A DNA stretch of 54,205 bases from Bacillota bacterium. Lineage in GTDB: Bacteria > Bacillota > Clostridia > Saccharofermentanales > DTU023. Of the stretch, positions 16,222 through 25,688 are shown piece by piece. The position numbers and the translations under genes were made by a program. The notes below the pieces were generated by a model. That model worked only from the letters and a program-made list of their open reading frames with translations, was not told where the DNA came from and did not search any database. Each line of letters starts with the position of its first letter. The stretch's first letter is position 1. The stretch is taken from positions 1-54,205 of the forward strand of contig JAEWFX010000062.1 in NCBI GenBank assembly GCA_023388605.1. Reading direction: 5' to 3'.

Positions 16222-17277
16222 ATGGGAATTTTAATTGGAATTATTATCCTCAGTTTGATTATGATCATCCATGAAAGTGGTCATTTTATAGCTGGTCGCT
16301 TATTGGGCTTTAGAATCAAGTCATTCAATATATTTATGGGGCCTAAACTCTTTTCGCGACGCGGTAAAGATGGCATCGAATACACATGGCGTCTTTTGCC
16401 GATAGGTGCATCTGTTGCTTTTCACGGTGAAGCAGATGAAGAAGAAGAGCGAGCTAATGTTGATGGTGAAGTGATAGCTGAGGATGATCCGGGATTATTT
16501 TATCGTCGTCCTCGCTGGGCTCGTGCCATCGTCATCGCGATGGGGCCTATGGTCAACTTTATATCTGCCTTTATCGCAACCGCTATCATCGTTGTATGTT
16601 ACGGCGTCACTACTACTCAGGTCGCCGAATTAGTGCCTGGTAGCCGTGCAGAACAAGCGCAGATAGAAGTGGGCGATCAAGTCCTTTCATACAATGGTTA
16701 TAAACTTAATACCATACTCGATCTATCGACTGCTAAGATGATCAGTGATCCTAGCAGTGCAGACTTAAAAATTGAGAAAAGCAATGGTGATATCGTCGAC
16801 TTGCATTTCGATAATCTGAGTGGCGAAACTCCGCTGGGTATTTCTTTTGCTCAAGATAAATCTTTTGGCACAGTTATCCATGAAAGCTTTTACTATCCTC
16901 TGTCTATTGTGCGCTCGACTATACATGGTCTAGCCATGATGATCAGAGGAGAGATCGCAGCAAAGGATGGCCTAGCTGGTCCTATAGGGATTGTCAATTT
17001 AGTCGATCAGTCGGTGGAGGCAGGCGGTGGTTTTGCCATCGTCATGTATCGTTTATTGATGATTTTTGTGCTTTTATCTACAGCTATTGGCTTCACTAAT
17101 CTATTGCCCATACCACCGTTGGATGGACACCTTTTGTCAGTGATTCTGATTGAAGCGATTATCCGTCGCGACTTGCCGCCTAAATTTAAGCAAGCTGTGG
17201 TTTTGGCTGGCTTTGTACTGATGATAGCTCTGGCAGCTTATGTAATATATCTAGATGTGACAAGGTTAATTGCATGA
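16222..17277 (+). CDS. rseP: RseP-type site-2 protease (M50) with PDZ domain
   Basis: This membrane zinc protease cleaves regulatory membrane proteins such as anti-sigma factors. The 351-residue protein has HESGH in the first membrane segment, a single PDZ domain at about residues 125-195 (VPGSRAEQAQIEVGDQVLSY), and NLLPIPPLDG in the third segment. A short acidic insert rich in Glu precedes the second membrane segment. The ATG at 16222 is preferred to the GTG at 16216, as TAGG ends 5 bases before it. The stop overlaps ispG by 4 bases (ATGA). No sigma/anti-sigma partner is in the window. Confidence 0.93.
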   Translation: MGILIGIIILSLIMIIHESGHFIAGRLLGFRIKSFNIFMGPKLFSRRGKDGIEYTWRLLPIGASVAFHGEADEEEERANVDGEVIAEDDPGLFYRRPRWARAIVIAMGPMVNFISAFIATAIIVVCYGVTTTQVAELVPGSRAEQAQIEVGDQVLSYNGYKLNTILDLSTAKMISDPSSADLKIEKSNGDIVDLHFDNLSGETPLGISFAQDKSFGTVIHESFYYPLSIVRSTIHGLAMMIRGEIAAKDGLAGPIGIVNLVDQSVEAGGGFAIVMYRLLMIFVLLSTAIGFTNLLPIPPLDGHLLSVILIEAIIRRDLPPKFKQAVVLAGFVLMIALAAYVIYLDVTRLIA

Positions 17278-18338
17278 TGCGCCGTAGATCAAAACAAGTA
17301 AAAGTTGGTTCAGTATTAATTGGTGGCGATGCACCCATAGTTGTCCAATCTATGAATAATACGCCCACTACTGATGTCGAGGCGACTTTACAACAGATAA
17401 ATGAACTAGCTGACGCCGGTTGTGAGATAACACGTTTAGCGGTTTTAGACGTACGGGCTGCTCAAGCCTTACATGAGATTTGTGCTAAGAGTCCTTTACC
17501 GATAGTCGCCGACATACATTTCCAGTATAAGTTGGCTCTATTAGCAGTTGAGGCTGGTGTCTCGGCCCTGCGTATCAATCCCGGCAATATCGGTTCTATT
17601 GAACGTGTGCAGGCAGTGGCGGAAGCCTGTGGTAATGCTGGTATACCCATTCGTGTCGGTGTAAATGCAGGTTCTCTAGAGGCAGAGATCAGAGATAAGT
17701 TCGGTGGTATCAATGAAGACGCTCTTTGTGCTTCAGCACTTAAGGCCGTCGATACTTTGCAGAGTACAGGCTTTCAAGACATCGTAGTCTCTGTCAAGGT
17801 ATCTGACCCGATGTTGACAATTAAAACTTATCGTAAACTCGCAGATATGACTGATCTACCTCTGCACTTAGGAGTTACTGAGGCCGGAACTCTCAAGCAG
17901 GGAACTGTGCGATCTGCGGTGGGTATCGGTACATTGCTCGCCGAGGGTATAGGTGATACTATACGTGTTTCTCTGACCGCTGATCCTGTGCATGAAATTC
18001 AGGTGGCCTATGATATCTTGAAATCGCTCAATCTACGCGACAAAGGTGCTCTCTTGATCAGTTGTCCTACTTGTGGTCGTACACAGGTGCAATTACAGCA
18101 ACTGGCAGAACAAGTAGAGGATTTGATCGCTGATGTCAAACAACCGATTAAAGTTGCAGTTATGGGTTGTCCTGTCAACGGTCCTGGTGAAGCTAAGGAA
18201 GCCGATATCGGTATCGCCGGTGGACGCGGTAATTACTTAATCTTCAAAAAGGGTGAAGTGATCAGCAGAGTCGATGAAGAGAATGCCTTACCTGCTTTGG
18301 CAAGTGAGATAGATAAAATCATTCAGGAGCATGAATAA
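17274..18338 (+). CDS. ispG: 4-hydroxy-3-methylbut-2-enyl diphosphate synthase
   Basis: IspG reduces MEcPP to HMBPP with a 4Fe-4S cluster, the step before IspH. The 354-residue protein has the TIM-barrel start (VVQSMNNTPTTDVEATLQQI), RINPGNIG, LHLGVTEAG, and the C-terminal cluster segment SCPTCGRTQ with two Cys plus MGCPVNGPGEAKEADIGI with the third Cys and the Glu ligand. The length is that of the short bacterial form. It overlaps rseP by 4 and polC by 8 bases. Confidence 0.97.
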   Translation: MMRRRSKQVKVGSVLIGGDAPIVVQSMNNTPTTDVEATLQQINELADAGCEITRLAVLDVRAAQALHEICAKSPLPIVADIHFQYKLALLAVEAGVSALRINPGNIGSIERVQAVAEACGNAGIPIRVGVNAGSLEAEIRDKFGGINEDALCASALKAVDTLQSTGFQDIVVSVKVSDPMLTIKTYRKLADMTDLPLHLGVTEAGTLKQGTVRSAVGIGTLLAEGIGDTIRVSLTADPVHEIQVAYDILKSLNLRDKGALLISCPTCGRTQVQLQQLAEQVEDLIADVKQPIKVAVMGCPVNGPGEAKEADIGIAGGRGNYLIFKKGEVISRVDEENALPALASEIDKIIQEHE

Positions 18339-21300
18339 TAGTCTCGTAGAATTTCTTAAATATTTATTAGCTGAGTCTGAATTAGCTGATGTAGATTTAC
18401 AGAGCTTATCTACTGTAAAAATATGCAAGATGCAATGTCTAGCAGAGGGTTGTTTAGTAGTGCACTTAGTGACTCCTCATATCCTCGATCTAGGTCTGCA
18501 GATAGGCATAGAGCAATTGTTGGAAAACCATCTGCAAATTTCTGAAGTCATCATCAAGCAATATCACGAGGATACAGAGATAGACTACGATACATTCATC
18601 GCTGGCATACCCCAGTGGTTATTGCGTCATGCCGATAAAAACCAAAGTCTCTTAGCTACAGTTTTACAGAATACACAGTATTCGATCACCGAAAATATGG
18701 AATTAATCTGTCAGCTGCCCACAGGAACTGAACAGATTATCGAGAACAAGAAAAGTTGGATACATAGTTTTTGGCGACAATATGCACCTCTAGATCTCGA
18801 GCTTAAATTGGTCAGTGATGAAGCTGAACTCGAAGAACGTTTGGAGCGTACTATCAACCTCCTCGCCGATACCAGAGAGACAGTTCTAGCTGAACATCAA
18901 TGTTGCCATCACCATCATCATACTGAGCCTATTCAGCCGATTAAAAACAAGTATAAACGCGTCAAAAACCGTAACAGTGATCAGGTTATTTGGGGCCGAA
19001 CTGGCAAAGAGTTACCTCTTATATCTATTAGTGATATCGATAATGAAACTGATCGAGCACTATTCAAAGGTCAGGTTTTCGATTTTGAGAGCCGTAATCT
19101 ACGTTCAGGCAACCAGATGATCAAGTTTGCAGTAACTGATATGACTGGCTCCATCGAATGTGTTCTCTTCGTTGATCCAGAGACTGGGCAAGAGTTAGAA
19201 GAAAAGATCAAAAATCAGTACCTACAGATAACTGCTGATATAAGTTTCGACCATCGTTTCACAAATGATTACCAAGCAAAAGTTACCTGTATTGAGCGAG
19301 CAGTAAAACCGCAGAAGCGACAGGATACTTATGCCGATAAGCGTGTAGAATTACATATTCACTCCAAAATGTCAGCTAAGGATGCCATATCTGATCCTGC
19401 GCGTATTATTACTAGAGCGCATGAATTTGGACATCATGCCATTGCCTTGACAGATCACGGCGTAGTACAAGGATTCCCTGAGGCTGCTAATGCTGTGGCG
19501 AAAATCAATAAAAATGGTGGCGAACTCAAATTAATCTACGGTGTTGAAGCCTATTTATTAGATGACGGTCTAGATTGCATCTCCTATCTTTGTGAGGAAG
19601 TCGATCTCAGCGAGGGACTAGTTTTATTAGATATACATACCTGTGGTTCTAGACCAGCTCGCGGTGCAGTTAGCAGTGTAGATCTCTACAAGCTTTCTGC
19701 GGAAAAATTGAAATTATTTCTGTCAGCTGATAATAGAAGCGACGATGGTATAGATGAACTCAAAGCTTCGATTACTCACGATAGTTATAGATTGCGTAGT
19801 CAAGCAGAAGCAGAAGCTATCTGTGAGAGATTACATAGCGGTGAGACGCAAGAAGACATCGCTAACAACCCAGAGGTCGTCGATGTTTTATACAGTATTC
19901 AGTCTGACATCGCATCTAAACCCGTTATTATTGCGGGTGGTCTCAGCAAGCTCAATTATTTGCGTTACGAGGGTTTTCGCATCGCTGACAATGCTCCTAC
20001 TATCAAATTCAATCCAGCTGTCATCGATTGGCAAGTTTTAGCTGACCATGCAAGCGTATCTGATGAACTAACCGACAAGTCTTCCATACTTACTTGTTTT
20101 GTCAAAAATTGTGCAGAGTGGGGCATTCAATTGAATACTCCTCTGGTGCAACTAAATAAATTAGTTGATTGGAAATCATTTAATCAGCTTAGAGATGAGA
20201 AGAAGCGTACTAATCACATCATTCTGTTAGCTGAGGATAATCTCGGTCTATACAATCTTTATCGTATGGTCTCTGATGCTCACCTCAAGTATTTCTATTA
20301 CAAACCACGCACACCGCGTTCTATCCTCAAATATTTTGGGGCTGGCATCATCGTGGGGGCTGCTTGTGTATACGGCGAAGTGTTCATGAGCATCCTCGAT
20401 GCCTACCAACGTGCTGGCAGCGATTATGCCAAAGCTTGTCAGCTATTAGACGATGAAAGATTAAAGCGTGTTGCACAATTTTATGATTATCTGGAAGTGC
20501 AGCCACTAGGTAATAATCGCTTTTTAACTCGTACAGAAGGTAGTGGTGTCGCCAATGACATTGACCTGCAAAATCTGAATCGTTTGGTAATAAAACTCGG
20601 TGAGTTGGTTGATCGACCAGTATGTGCGACCTCAGATTCTCACTTTTTAGAACCTGAGGACGATGTCTATCGCCGCATACTTTTGACTGATATGAATTTT
20701 GATGATGCGGATGATTCGCCTGATCTGTATTTCCGCACAACTGACGAGATGTACCGTGAGTTTGCTTACTTGCCATCTGAACAGTGCGATCAAGTTATTT
20801 TATCCAATCCACAGGCTATAGCGGCACGGGTACAGAAGAATATGAAACCTTTTCCCGATGGATCATTTCCTCCCATCATAAGCAGTGCAGCACGGGAAAT
20901 CGAAGATTTGACTATGGCTACAGCCCATCAAATATATGGGCGTGACGGTGTGCTGCCAGATATTGTAGAAGCGAGAGTCAAGCGAGAACTTTCTTCCATC
21001 ATCGACAATGGTTTTGCCATCATGTACTACATCGCGCACAAACTAGTCAAACAGAGCAATGACGATGGTTATGTAGTCGGCTCACGTGGTTCGGTGGGAT
21101 CATCGCTGGTAGCAACTCTCTGTGGCATCACCGAAGTCAACCCGCTGTTACCACATTACATATGTCCTCAATGTCACTACTTTGAAGCAGATGAATCTGG
21201 TACTTATGGTTCGGGTTTTGATCTGCCAGCAAAGAAATGTCCTCATTGCGGAGCGGACCTCAAGCGTGAGGGACAGGATATCCCCTTTGAAACCTTCCTA

Positions 21301-22758
21301 GGTTTTGACGGCGACAAACAACCAGATATAGATTTAAATTTTTCTGGCTTTTACCAAGCGACTGCACACAGATTTATCGAAGATATGTTCGGCAAATCTC
21401 ATACTTATCGTGCAGGCACTATCAGTGGTTATGCTGAGAAAAACTCCGTAGCCATGGTGCGTGATTATACAGAGCGTACTCAGCAGCATTGGGGTGGTAC
21501 AGAGATCAAACGTCTCGCTCACGGTCTTCAAGGTATCAAACGTACCACAGGTCAACATCCAGGCGGAATAGTCGTCGTGCCAAAAGAACGCGAGATCTAT
21601 GATTTCACACCAATACAACATCCAGCTGACAAAAGAGATAGTGGTATCATAACAACTCATTTTGACTTTAACGCCATGCACGACACCATCCTAAAGTTGG
21701 ATGTTCTCGGCCATGATAATCCTAGTATGTTGAAGATGTTAGGTGACCAGACGGGTGTGAACATAGCTGATATACCCATTCCAGATCCCAAAGTGATGGA
21801 ATTGTTCAAATCTACTGCAGCCATCGGCATCGATCCTGAGGAATCTACTATTGGTTCAGCTACTATCGGTTTGCCTGAGCTAGGAACTTTTATGGCGCGT
21901 GAGATGATTTCAGAGACAAAACCTCAGCGGTTTTATGACTTAGTACAGTTGTCGGGACTCTCTCATGGTACTGATGTCTGGTCAGGCAATGCGCAGGAGT
22001 TGATCCGCAATGGGACTTGTACCATCAATGAAGTTATCGGTTGTCGTGATAGTATCATGACTTACTTGATCTATCGTGGTCTGCCGAAAAAAGCAGCTTT
22101 TGACATCATGGAGAAGGTGCGTAAGGGCAAGGGTCTTTCCGCTGAACATGAGCAGATGATGCGTGATCATAATGTAGATGATTGGTATATCGAAAGCTGT
22201 AAGAAGATCAAGTATATGTTCCCCAAAGCTCATGCCGTGGCATACATAATGTCAGCCCTACAAATTGCCTGGTTCAAAGTTTATCATCCAGAAAGTTATT
22301 ACTGTGCCTTTTTTACCATCCGTGCAGTCAATGATTTTAGCAGCGATGAGATGTGTCTATCTCCCGATAAGATCCGTATCAAGCGTCAGGAACAACGCAA
22401 GGATTTTAAGAAAATGTCTAAGCCAGACCAGAAAAAATTCTTTGTGCTCGAGTTAGTGGAAGAGATGCAGCATCGAGGAATCAATTTCTTGCCGCTAGAT
22501 TTGTTTGAGTCAAGAGCAACTGAATTTTATTCACCTGAGCCAGGTTGGATACGTCCACCTCTATCTACTATTCCCGGTATCAGTGCCAGTATCGCTGAAG
22601 CCATCGTCCGAGCTAGAGAAGAGGGAGAGATACCTAATTGTGAGATCTTGCAGCGTCGGGCTGGTCTAGGAAAAGCTACCATAGATGCTCTGCAGGTATC
22701 AGGTGTATTGAAAGACTTGCCAGAAACAGCACAGATCGATCTCTTTTCGTTATTATAA
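18331..22758 (+). CDS. polC: DNA polymerase III alpha subunit, PolC type, exonuclease region degenerate
   Basis: The replicative polymerase of Firmicutes. Order along the 1475 residues: N-terminal domain (1-200, with a CCHHHHH run at 191-197), OB fold (about 235-325), PHP part 1 (from ELHIHS, His342 and His344), a region in place of the DnaQ-like exonuclease (about 425-620), PHP part 2 (from about 628), polymerase core (GSRGSVGSSL; PDIDLNF with D999 and D1001), a Cys4 zinc site (CPQCH and CPHCG) and C-terminal helix-hairpin-helix. The polymerase looks intact. In the exonuclease region the family VFDxETTG reads LLDIHTCG (D434, H436 for the Glu), the HNxxFD block reads GGLSKLN, and no HRAxxD block is found. 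The 3'-5' proofreading activity is probably lost. The start overlaps ispG by 8 bases. Confidence 0.95.
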   Translation: MNNSLVEFLKYLLAESELADVDLQSLSTVKICKMQCLAEGCLVVHLVTPHILDLGLQIGIEQLLENHLQISEVIIKQYHEDTEIDYDTFIAGIPQWLLRHADKNQSLLATVLQNTQYSITENMELICQLPTGTEQIIENKKSWIHSFWRQYAPLDLELKLVSDEAELEERLERTINLLADTRETVLAEHQCCHHHHHTEPIQPIKNKYKRVKNRNSDQVIWGRTGKELPLISISDIDNETDRALFKGQVFDFESRNLRSGNQMIKFAVTDMTGSIECVLFVDPETGQELEEKIKNQYLQITADISFDHRFTNDYQAKVTCIERAVKPQKRQDTYADKRVELHIHSKMSAKDAISDPARIITRAHEFGHHAIALTDHGVVQGFPEAANAVAKINKNGGELKLIYGVEAYLLDDGLDCISYLCEEVDLSEGLVLLDIHTCGSRPARGAVSSVDLYKLSAEKLKLFLSADNRSDDGIDELKASITHDSYRLRSQAEAEAICERLHSGETQEDIANNPEVVDVLYSIQSDIASKPVIIAGGLSKLNYLRYEGFRIADNAPTIKFNPAVIDWQVLADHASVSDELTDKSSILTCFVKNCAEWGIQLNTPLVQLNKLVDWKSFNQLRDEKKRTNHIILLAEDNLGLYNLYRMVSDAHLKYFYYKPRTPRSILKYFGAGIIVGAACVYGEVFMSILDAYQRAGSDYAKACQLLDDERLKRVAQFYDYLEVQPLGNNRFLTRTEGSGVANDIDLQNLNRLVIKLGELVDRPVCATSDSHFLEPEDDVYRRILLTDMNFDDADDSPDLYFRTTDEMYREFAYLPSEQCDQVILSNPQAIAARVQKNMKPFPDGSFPPIISSAAREIEDLTMATAHQIYGRDGVLPDIVEARVKRELSSIIDNGFAIMYYIAHKLVKQSNDDGYVVGSRGSVGSSLVATLCGITEVNPLLPHYICPQCHYFEADESGTYGSGFDLPAKKCPHCGADLKREGQDIPFETFLGFDGDKQPDIDLNFSGFYQATAHRFIEDMFGKSHTYRAGTISGYAEKNSVAMVRDYTERTQQHWGGTEIKRLAHGLQGIKRTTGQHPGGIVVVPKEREIYDFTPIQHPADKRDSGIITTHFDFNAMHDTILKLDVLGHDNPSMLKMLGDQTGVNIADIPIPDPKVMELFKSTAAIGIDPEESTIGSATIGLPELGTFMAREMISETKPQRFYDLVQLSGLSHGTDVWSGNAQELIRNGTCTINEVIGCRDSIMTYLIYRGLPKKAAFDIMEKVRKGKGLSAEHEQMMRDHNVDDWYIESCKKIKYMFPKAHAVAYIMSALQIAWFKVYHPESYYCAFFTIRAVNDFSSDEMCLSPDKIRIKRQEQRKDFKKMSKPDQKKFFVLELVEEMQHRGINFLPLDLFESRATEFYSPEPGWIRPPLSTIPGISASIAEAIVRAREEGEIPNCEILQRRAGLGKATIDALQVSGVLKDLPETAQIDLFSLL

Positions 22759-22776
22759 GATCTGGGAGGTAGTTTC

Positions 22777-25011
22777 TTGGCGTACGCACATGTTTTATTG
22801 ACTGATTCTACGCGTAAGTATGATCACAATTATACTTATCGATTCGATGAGCAGTTGTGGGATCTACAGCCTGGCCATGTCGTCAAAGTGCCTTTTGGTC
22901 CAGCTAACAGGCGTATGCAAGCAGTTGTCACAGAGATAGTCAAAGATACAGATGACTTAACAGATATCGAATACAAGGAGATACTTGATCTAGTAAAACC
23001 TGAGCCAGTATATAATCGCGAACAGTTGAAGTTGGCTCTAGAAATGCGCAGGCGATATTTTTGTTCGACCGGTCAAGCTTTACGCACCATCGCACCAGCG
23101 GCAGTCCTCGCAGTTAAGTCGAAAAGTGAACGTTATGCTCGTCTGAATGATCCGGCCATGGTCAGTGAGATGTTGGCGGAAGGTGCCTTTCGCTCGCTCA
23201 ATCAAATACGGGTTTTGGAGATGTTATTGAGCTATGAATGCTGTAGTCTACAGGAGATCAGTAATTCCTGCTCAGTTAATACTAATGTGATCACACGCTT
23301 GGCGAAAAACGGCTATATAGAGATTTTTCGTAGACCTGTTAAACGTTTGATGACACAAGCTATGCCGTGGCGAGAAGCTGAAGTCAAAGAATTAACTAAA
23401 GATCAAAAAACAGTGATAGACCGGGTATTGGCTGATTTCAATCGAGGGGTGCAATCGGAGTTCCTCTTACAAGGAGTTACCGGTAGCGGCAAAACAGAAG
23501 TATACCTACAATTAGCAGAACAGGTTTTGCAAGCTGGTCGAGAAGTCATCATATTGGTACCAGAGATTTCCTTGACACCTCTGATGACAGGTAGAATAGT
23601 CAATCGTTTCGGCGACGGCGCGGCTATTTTACACAGTCGTCTCACAGCGACTGAGCGCTATGAACAATGGAACAGTATTGCCAGCGGTCACAAAAAATTA
23701 GTTGTAGGTGCTCGTTCAGCTGTTTTTGCTCCTCTGGCAAATGTCGGTTTGATCATTATCGACGAAGAGCAAGAAGATTGCTATATCTCAGATCTATCTC
23801 CACGTTACGATGCCGCAGAGATAGCTAGACTGAGAAGTCATTTCAATCAGAGCATTTTGTTGCTGGGTTCAGCAACACCTAAGGTAACTACTCGTCATCG
23901 CTGTGAGGCAGGGAAGAGCATTTTATTGGAACTACCCGAAAGAGTCCACGGTAGATGCATGCCAGAAGTGAATATCATTGAATGTAATGGTTTGAACTTA
24001 CGTTCTAATATATTTTCAGATCCATTGCTCGAAGCATTGCAGGCAGCCTTTGCAAGAGGAGAGCAGGCCATACTTTTCCACAATCGTCGTGGCCGATCAC
24101 AGGTGACTTATTGTCAACATTGCGGCAAAAGTATTTTATGTGAAAATTGTGATGTAGCACTCAAGCAACACAATAATCAACATAATAAAGGACAGAAAAT
24201 GTTGATTTGTCATTATTGCGGAAGTGTATCTCCAATACCCAAGCAATGTCCATATTGTGGTAGTGCTGAATTGCTTGAGAACGGTGCTGGCACGCAAGCT
24301 ATAGAAAGTGAATTTATCAGATTATTCCCCGAGCGTAAAATTCTACGCATGGATAAGGATACTACTACTGGACGCGGTGACCATGCCACTATTCTGCGTG
24401 CTTTTGCTGACGGCGAAGCCGACTGCTTGCTCGGCACTCAGATGATCGCTAAAGGTCATGATTTTCCGTCTGTGACAGTGGTAGGGATCACATCAGCAGA
24501 TGATTTGTTGATCGGTCAAAGTTATCGTGCAGCCGAAAAAGGCTTTCAATTGATCACTCAAGCTGCAGGTAGATCTGGCCGCGCTGAACAGCGTGGCAGA
24601 GTATATGTACAAACCAGAGATAGACATAATTATGCATTGAAATATGCTGTGGATCAGGATTATATAGGATTTTATGGAGCAGAACTCGAGAGAAGAAGGG
24701 TATTCGACTATCCGCCTTTTACCAATTTAGGTGTGATAATGTTGGTGGGATCACAAAGAGAAGAAGTAGTCTCGTCCAGTCTGTCTCTAGCTGAATGGTT
24801 AGATAAAACAATTGAACGCAATCAGCTGGCAATCAAAAATTTTGGTGCCGCTGAAGCACCGTTAAATCGCTTGAATAAACGCTGGCGTCAGCGTATAGTC
24901 CTCAAGGCAGAAAAAATAGCCGAATTGAATTGGTTACTCAGTCAAGTGATAGATTTACCACGTCGTGGCGATTATTATCTGACCTGCCAGATCAATGATG
25001 ATTGCCTGTAA
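22777..25011 (+). CDS. priA: Primosomal protein N' (replication restart helicase)
   Basis: PriA reloads the replisome at stalled forks. The 744-residue protein has the N-terminal DNA-binding domain, Walker A (GVTGSGKTEVY, about residue 235), a DEEQ box (usual PriA DEEH), GSATP, and a zinc-binding insert with Cys pairs (CQHCG, CENC, CHYCG, CPYCG). The helicase C-terminal part has LLGTQMIAKGHDFPSVTVVG and AGRSGRAEQRG. Translation starts with TTG at 22777, 7 bases after GGGAGG; no better start exists. It follows polC and precedes def-fmt-rsmB-rlmN, a conserved order. Confidence 0.96.
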   Translation: MAYAHVLLTDSTRKYDHNYTYRFDEQLWDLQPGHVVKVPFGPANRRMQAVVTEIVKDTDDLTDIEYKEILDLVKPEPVYNREQLKLALEMRRRYFCSTGQALRTIAPAAVLAVKSKSERYARLNDPAMVSEMLAEGAFRSLNQIRVLEMLLSYECCSLQEISNSCSVNTNVITRLAKNGYIEIFRRPVKRLMTQAMPWREAEVKELTKDQKTVIDRVLADFNRGVQSEFLLQGVTGSGKTEVYLQLAEQVLQAGREVIILVPEISLTPLMTGRIVNRFGDGAAILHSRLTATERYEQWNSIASGHKKLVVGARSAVFAPLANVGLIIIDEEQEDCYISDLSPRYDAAEIARLRSHFNQSILLLGSATPKVTTRHRCEAGKSILLELPERVHGRCMPEVNIIECNGLNLRSNIFSDPLLEALQAAFARGEQAILFHNRRGRSQVTYCQHCGKSILCENCDVALKQHNNQHNKGQKMLICHYCGSVSPIPKQCPYCGSAELLENGAGTQAIESEFIRLFPERKILRMDKDTTTGRGDHATILRAFADGEADCLLGTQMIAKGHDFPSVTVVGITSADDLLIGQSYRAAEKGFQLITQAAGRSGRAEQRGRVYVQTRDRHNYALKYAVDQDYIGFYGAELERRRVFDYPPFTNLGVIMLVGSQREEVVSSSLSLAEWLDKTIERNQLAIKNFGAAEAPLNRLNKRWRQRIVLKAEKIAELNWLLSQVIDLPRRGDYYLTCQINDDCL

Positions 25012-25036
25012 TTAGTAATAGTAACAAGGAGTCAAT

Positions 25037-25687
25037 ATGGCAAAGAGAAAAATAGTAGTAGAACCAGATGATGTATTAAAACGCAAAGCACGTCTGCAAG
25101 TTAAATTTGATTCTGATTTGAAAACTTTAGCTGAGGACATGTTAGAGACCATGCACGAAGCCAATGGAGTTGGACTAGCTGCTCCGCAATTAGGGATCTT
25201 ACGGCGTATTTTTACCATGAATGCTTGTGCCTTAGATGTCGAAGAGTGCGATCAGCCAGCTGAATTAAAGCTTAACTATCAAGATGAGAAATTGGCTTTG
25301 GCAAAACAGACTGCACCGGGTGATACCAATGTTGAATTGTTTTCTGAGGATATAGCACGAGTTGAAGATGATAAAGACTATGTATTGATCAATCCGGAGA
25401 TCATCGCTAAGCGTGGTTGTCAGTATGAAGCAGAAGGTTGTTTATCGGTACCTGGCATTTATGGCAATGTCTATCGTCCATATGAGGTGATAGTAGAATA
25501 TAGCGATCTGGAAGGTCAGCGTCAGCGTCTGTGCGGTAAGGGTTTGCAAGCTGCTTGTATATGCCACGAAACAGATCACTTGAACGGTGTGATGTTCTAT
25601 AACAGAGTACCAGAAGATCTCTATCGTGTTGTCGAACAAGAAATCCAGTTCATCTCACCAGAGGAAAGACATAGTTTAGGATTTTAG
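25037..25687 (+). CDS. def: Peptide deformylase with internal insertion
   Basis: Def removes the formyl group from new proteins. The 216-residue protein has motif 1 GVGLAAPQ (44-51), motif 2 EGCLS (133-137) with the metal Cys135, and motif 3 HETDH (177-181) with both His ligands. The residue before it is Cys176 where most family members have Gln. Motifs 1 and 2 are over 80 residues apart, farther than usual, owing to a charged insert around residues 66-110. AAGGAG supports the ATG. It sits before fmt, which adds the formyl group that Def removes. Confidence 0.95.
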   Translation: MAKRKIVVEPDDVLKRKARLQVKFDSDLKTLAEDMLETMHEANGVGLAAPQLGILRRIFTMNACALDVEECDQPAELKLNYQDEKLALAKQTAPGDTNVELFSEDIARVEDDKDYVLINPEIIAKRGCQYEAEGCLSVPGIYGNVYRPYEVIVEYSDLEGQRQRLCGKGLQAACICHETDHLNGVMFYNRVPEDLYRVVEQEIQFISPEERHSLGF

Positions 25688-25688
25688 C

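Noticed and set aside
18901..18924. CCHHHHH as a cloning tag or sequence contamination
   Set aside because: It lies inside a continuous native polC frame with normal codon use on both sides and mixed His codons (CAT and CAC).
20384..20776. Minus-strand open frame of 130 codons inside polC
   Set aside because: Low-complexity, His/Gln-rich translation without recognisable domain, fully antisense to polC coding sequence.
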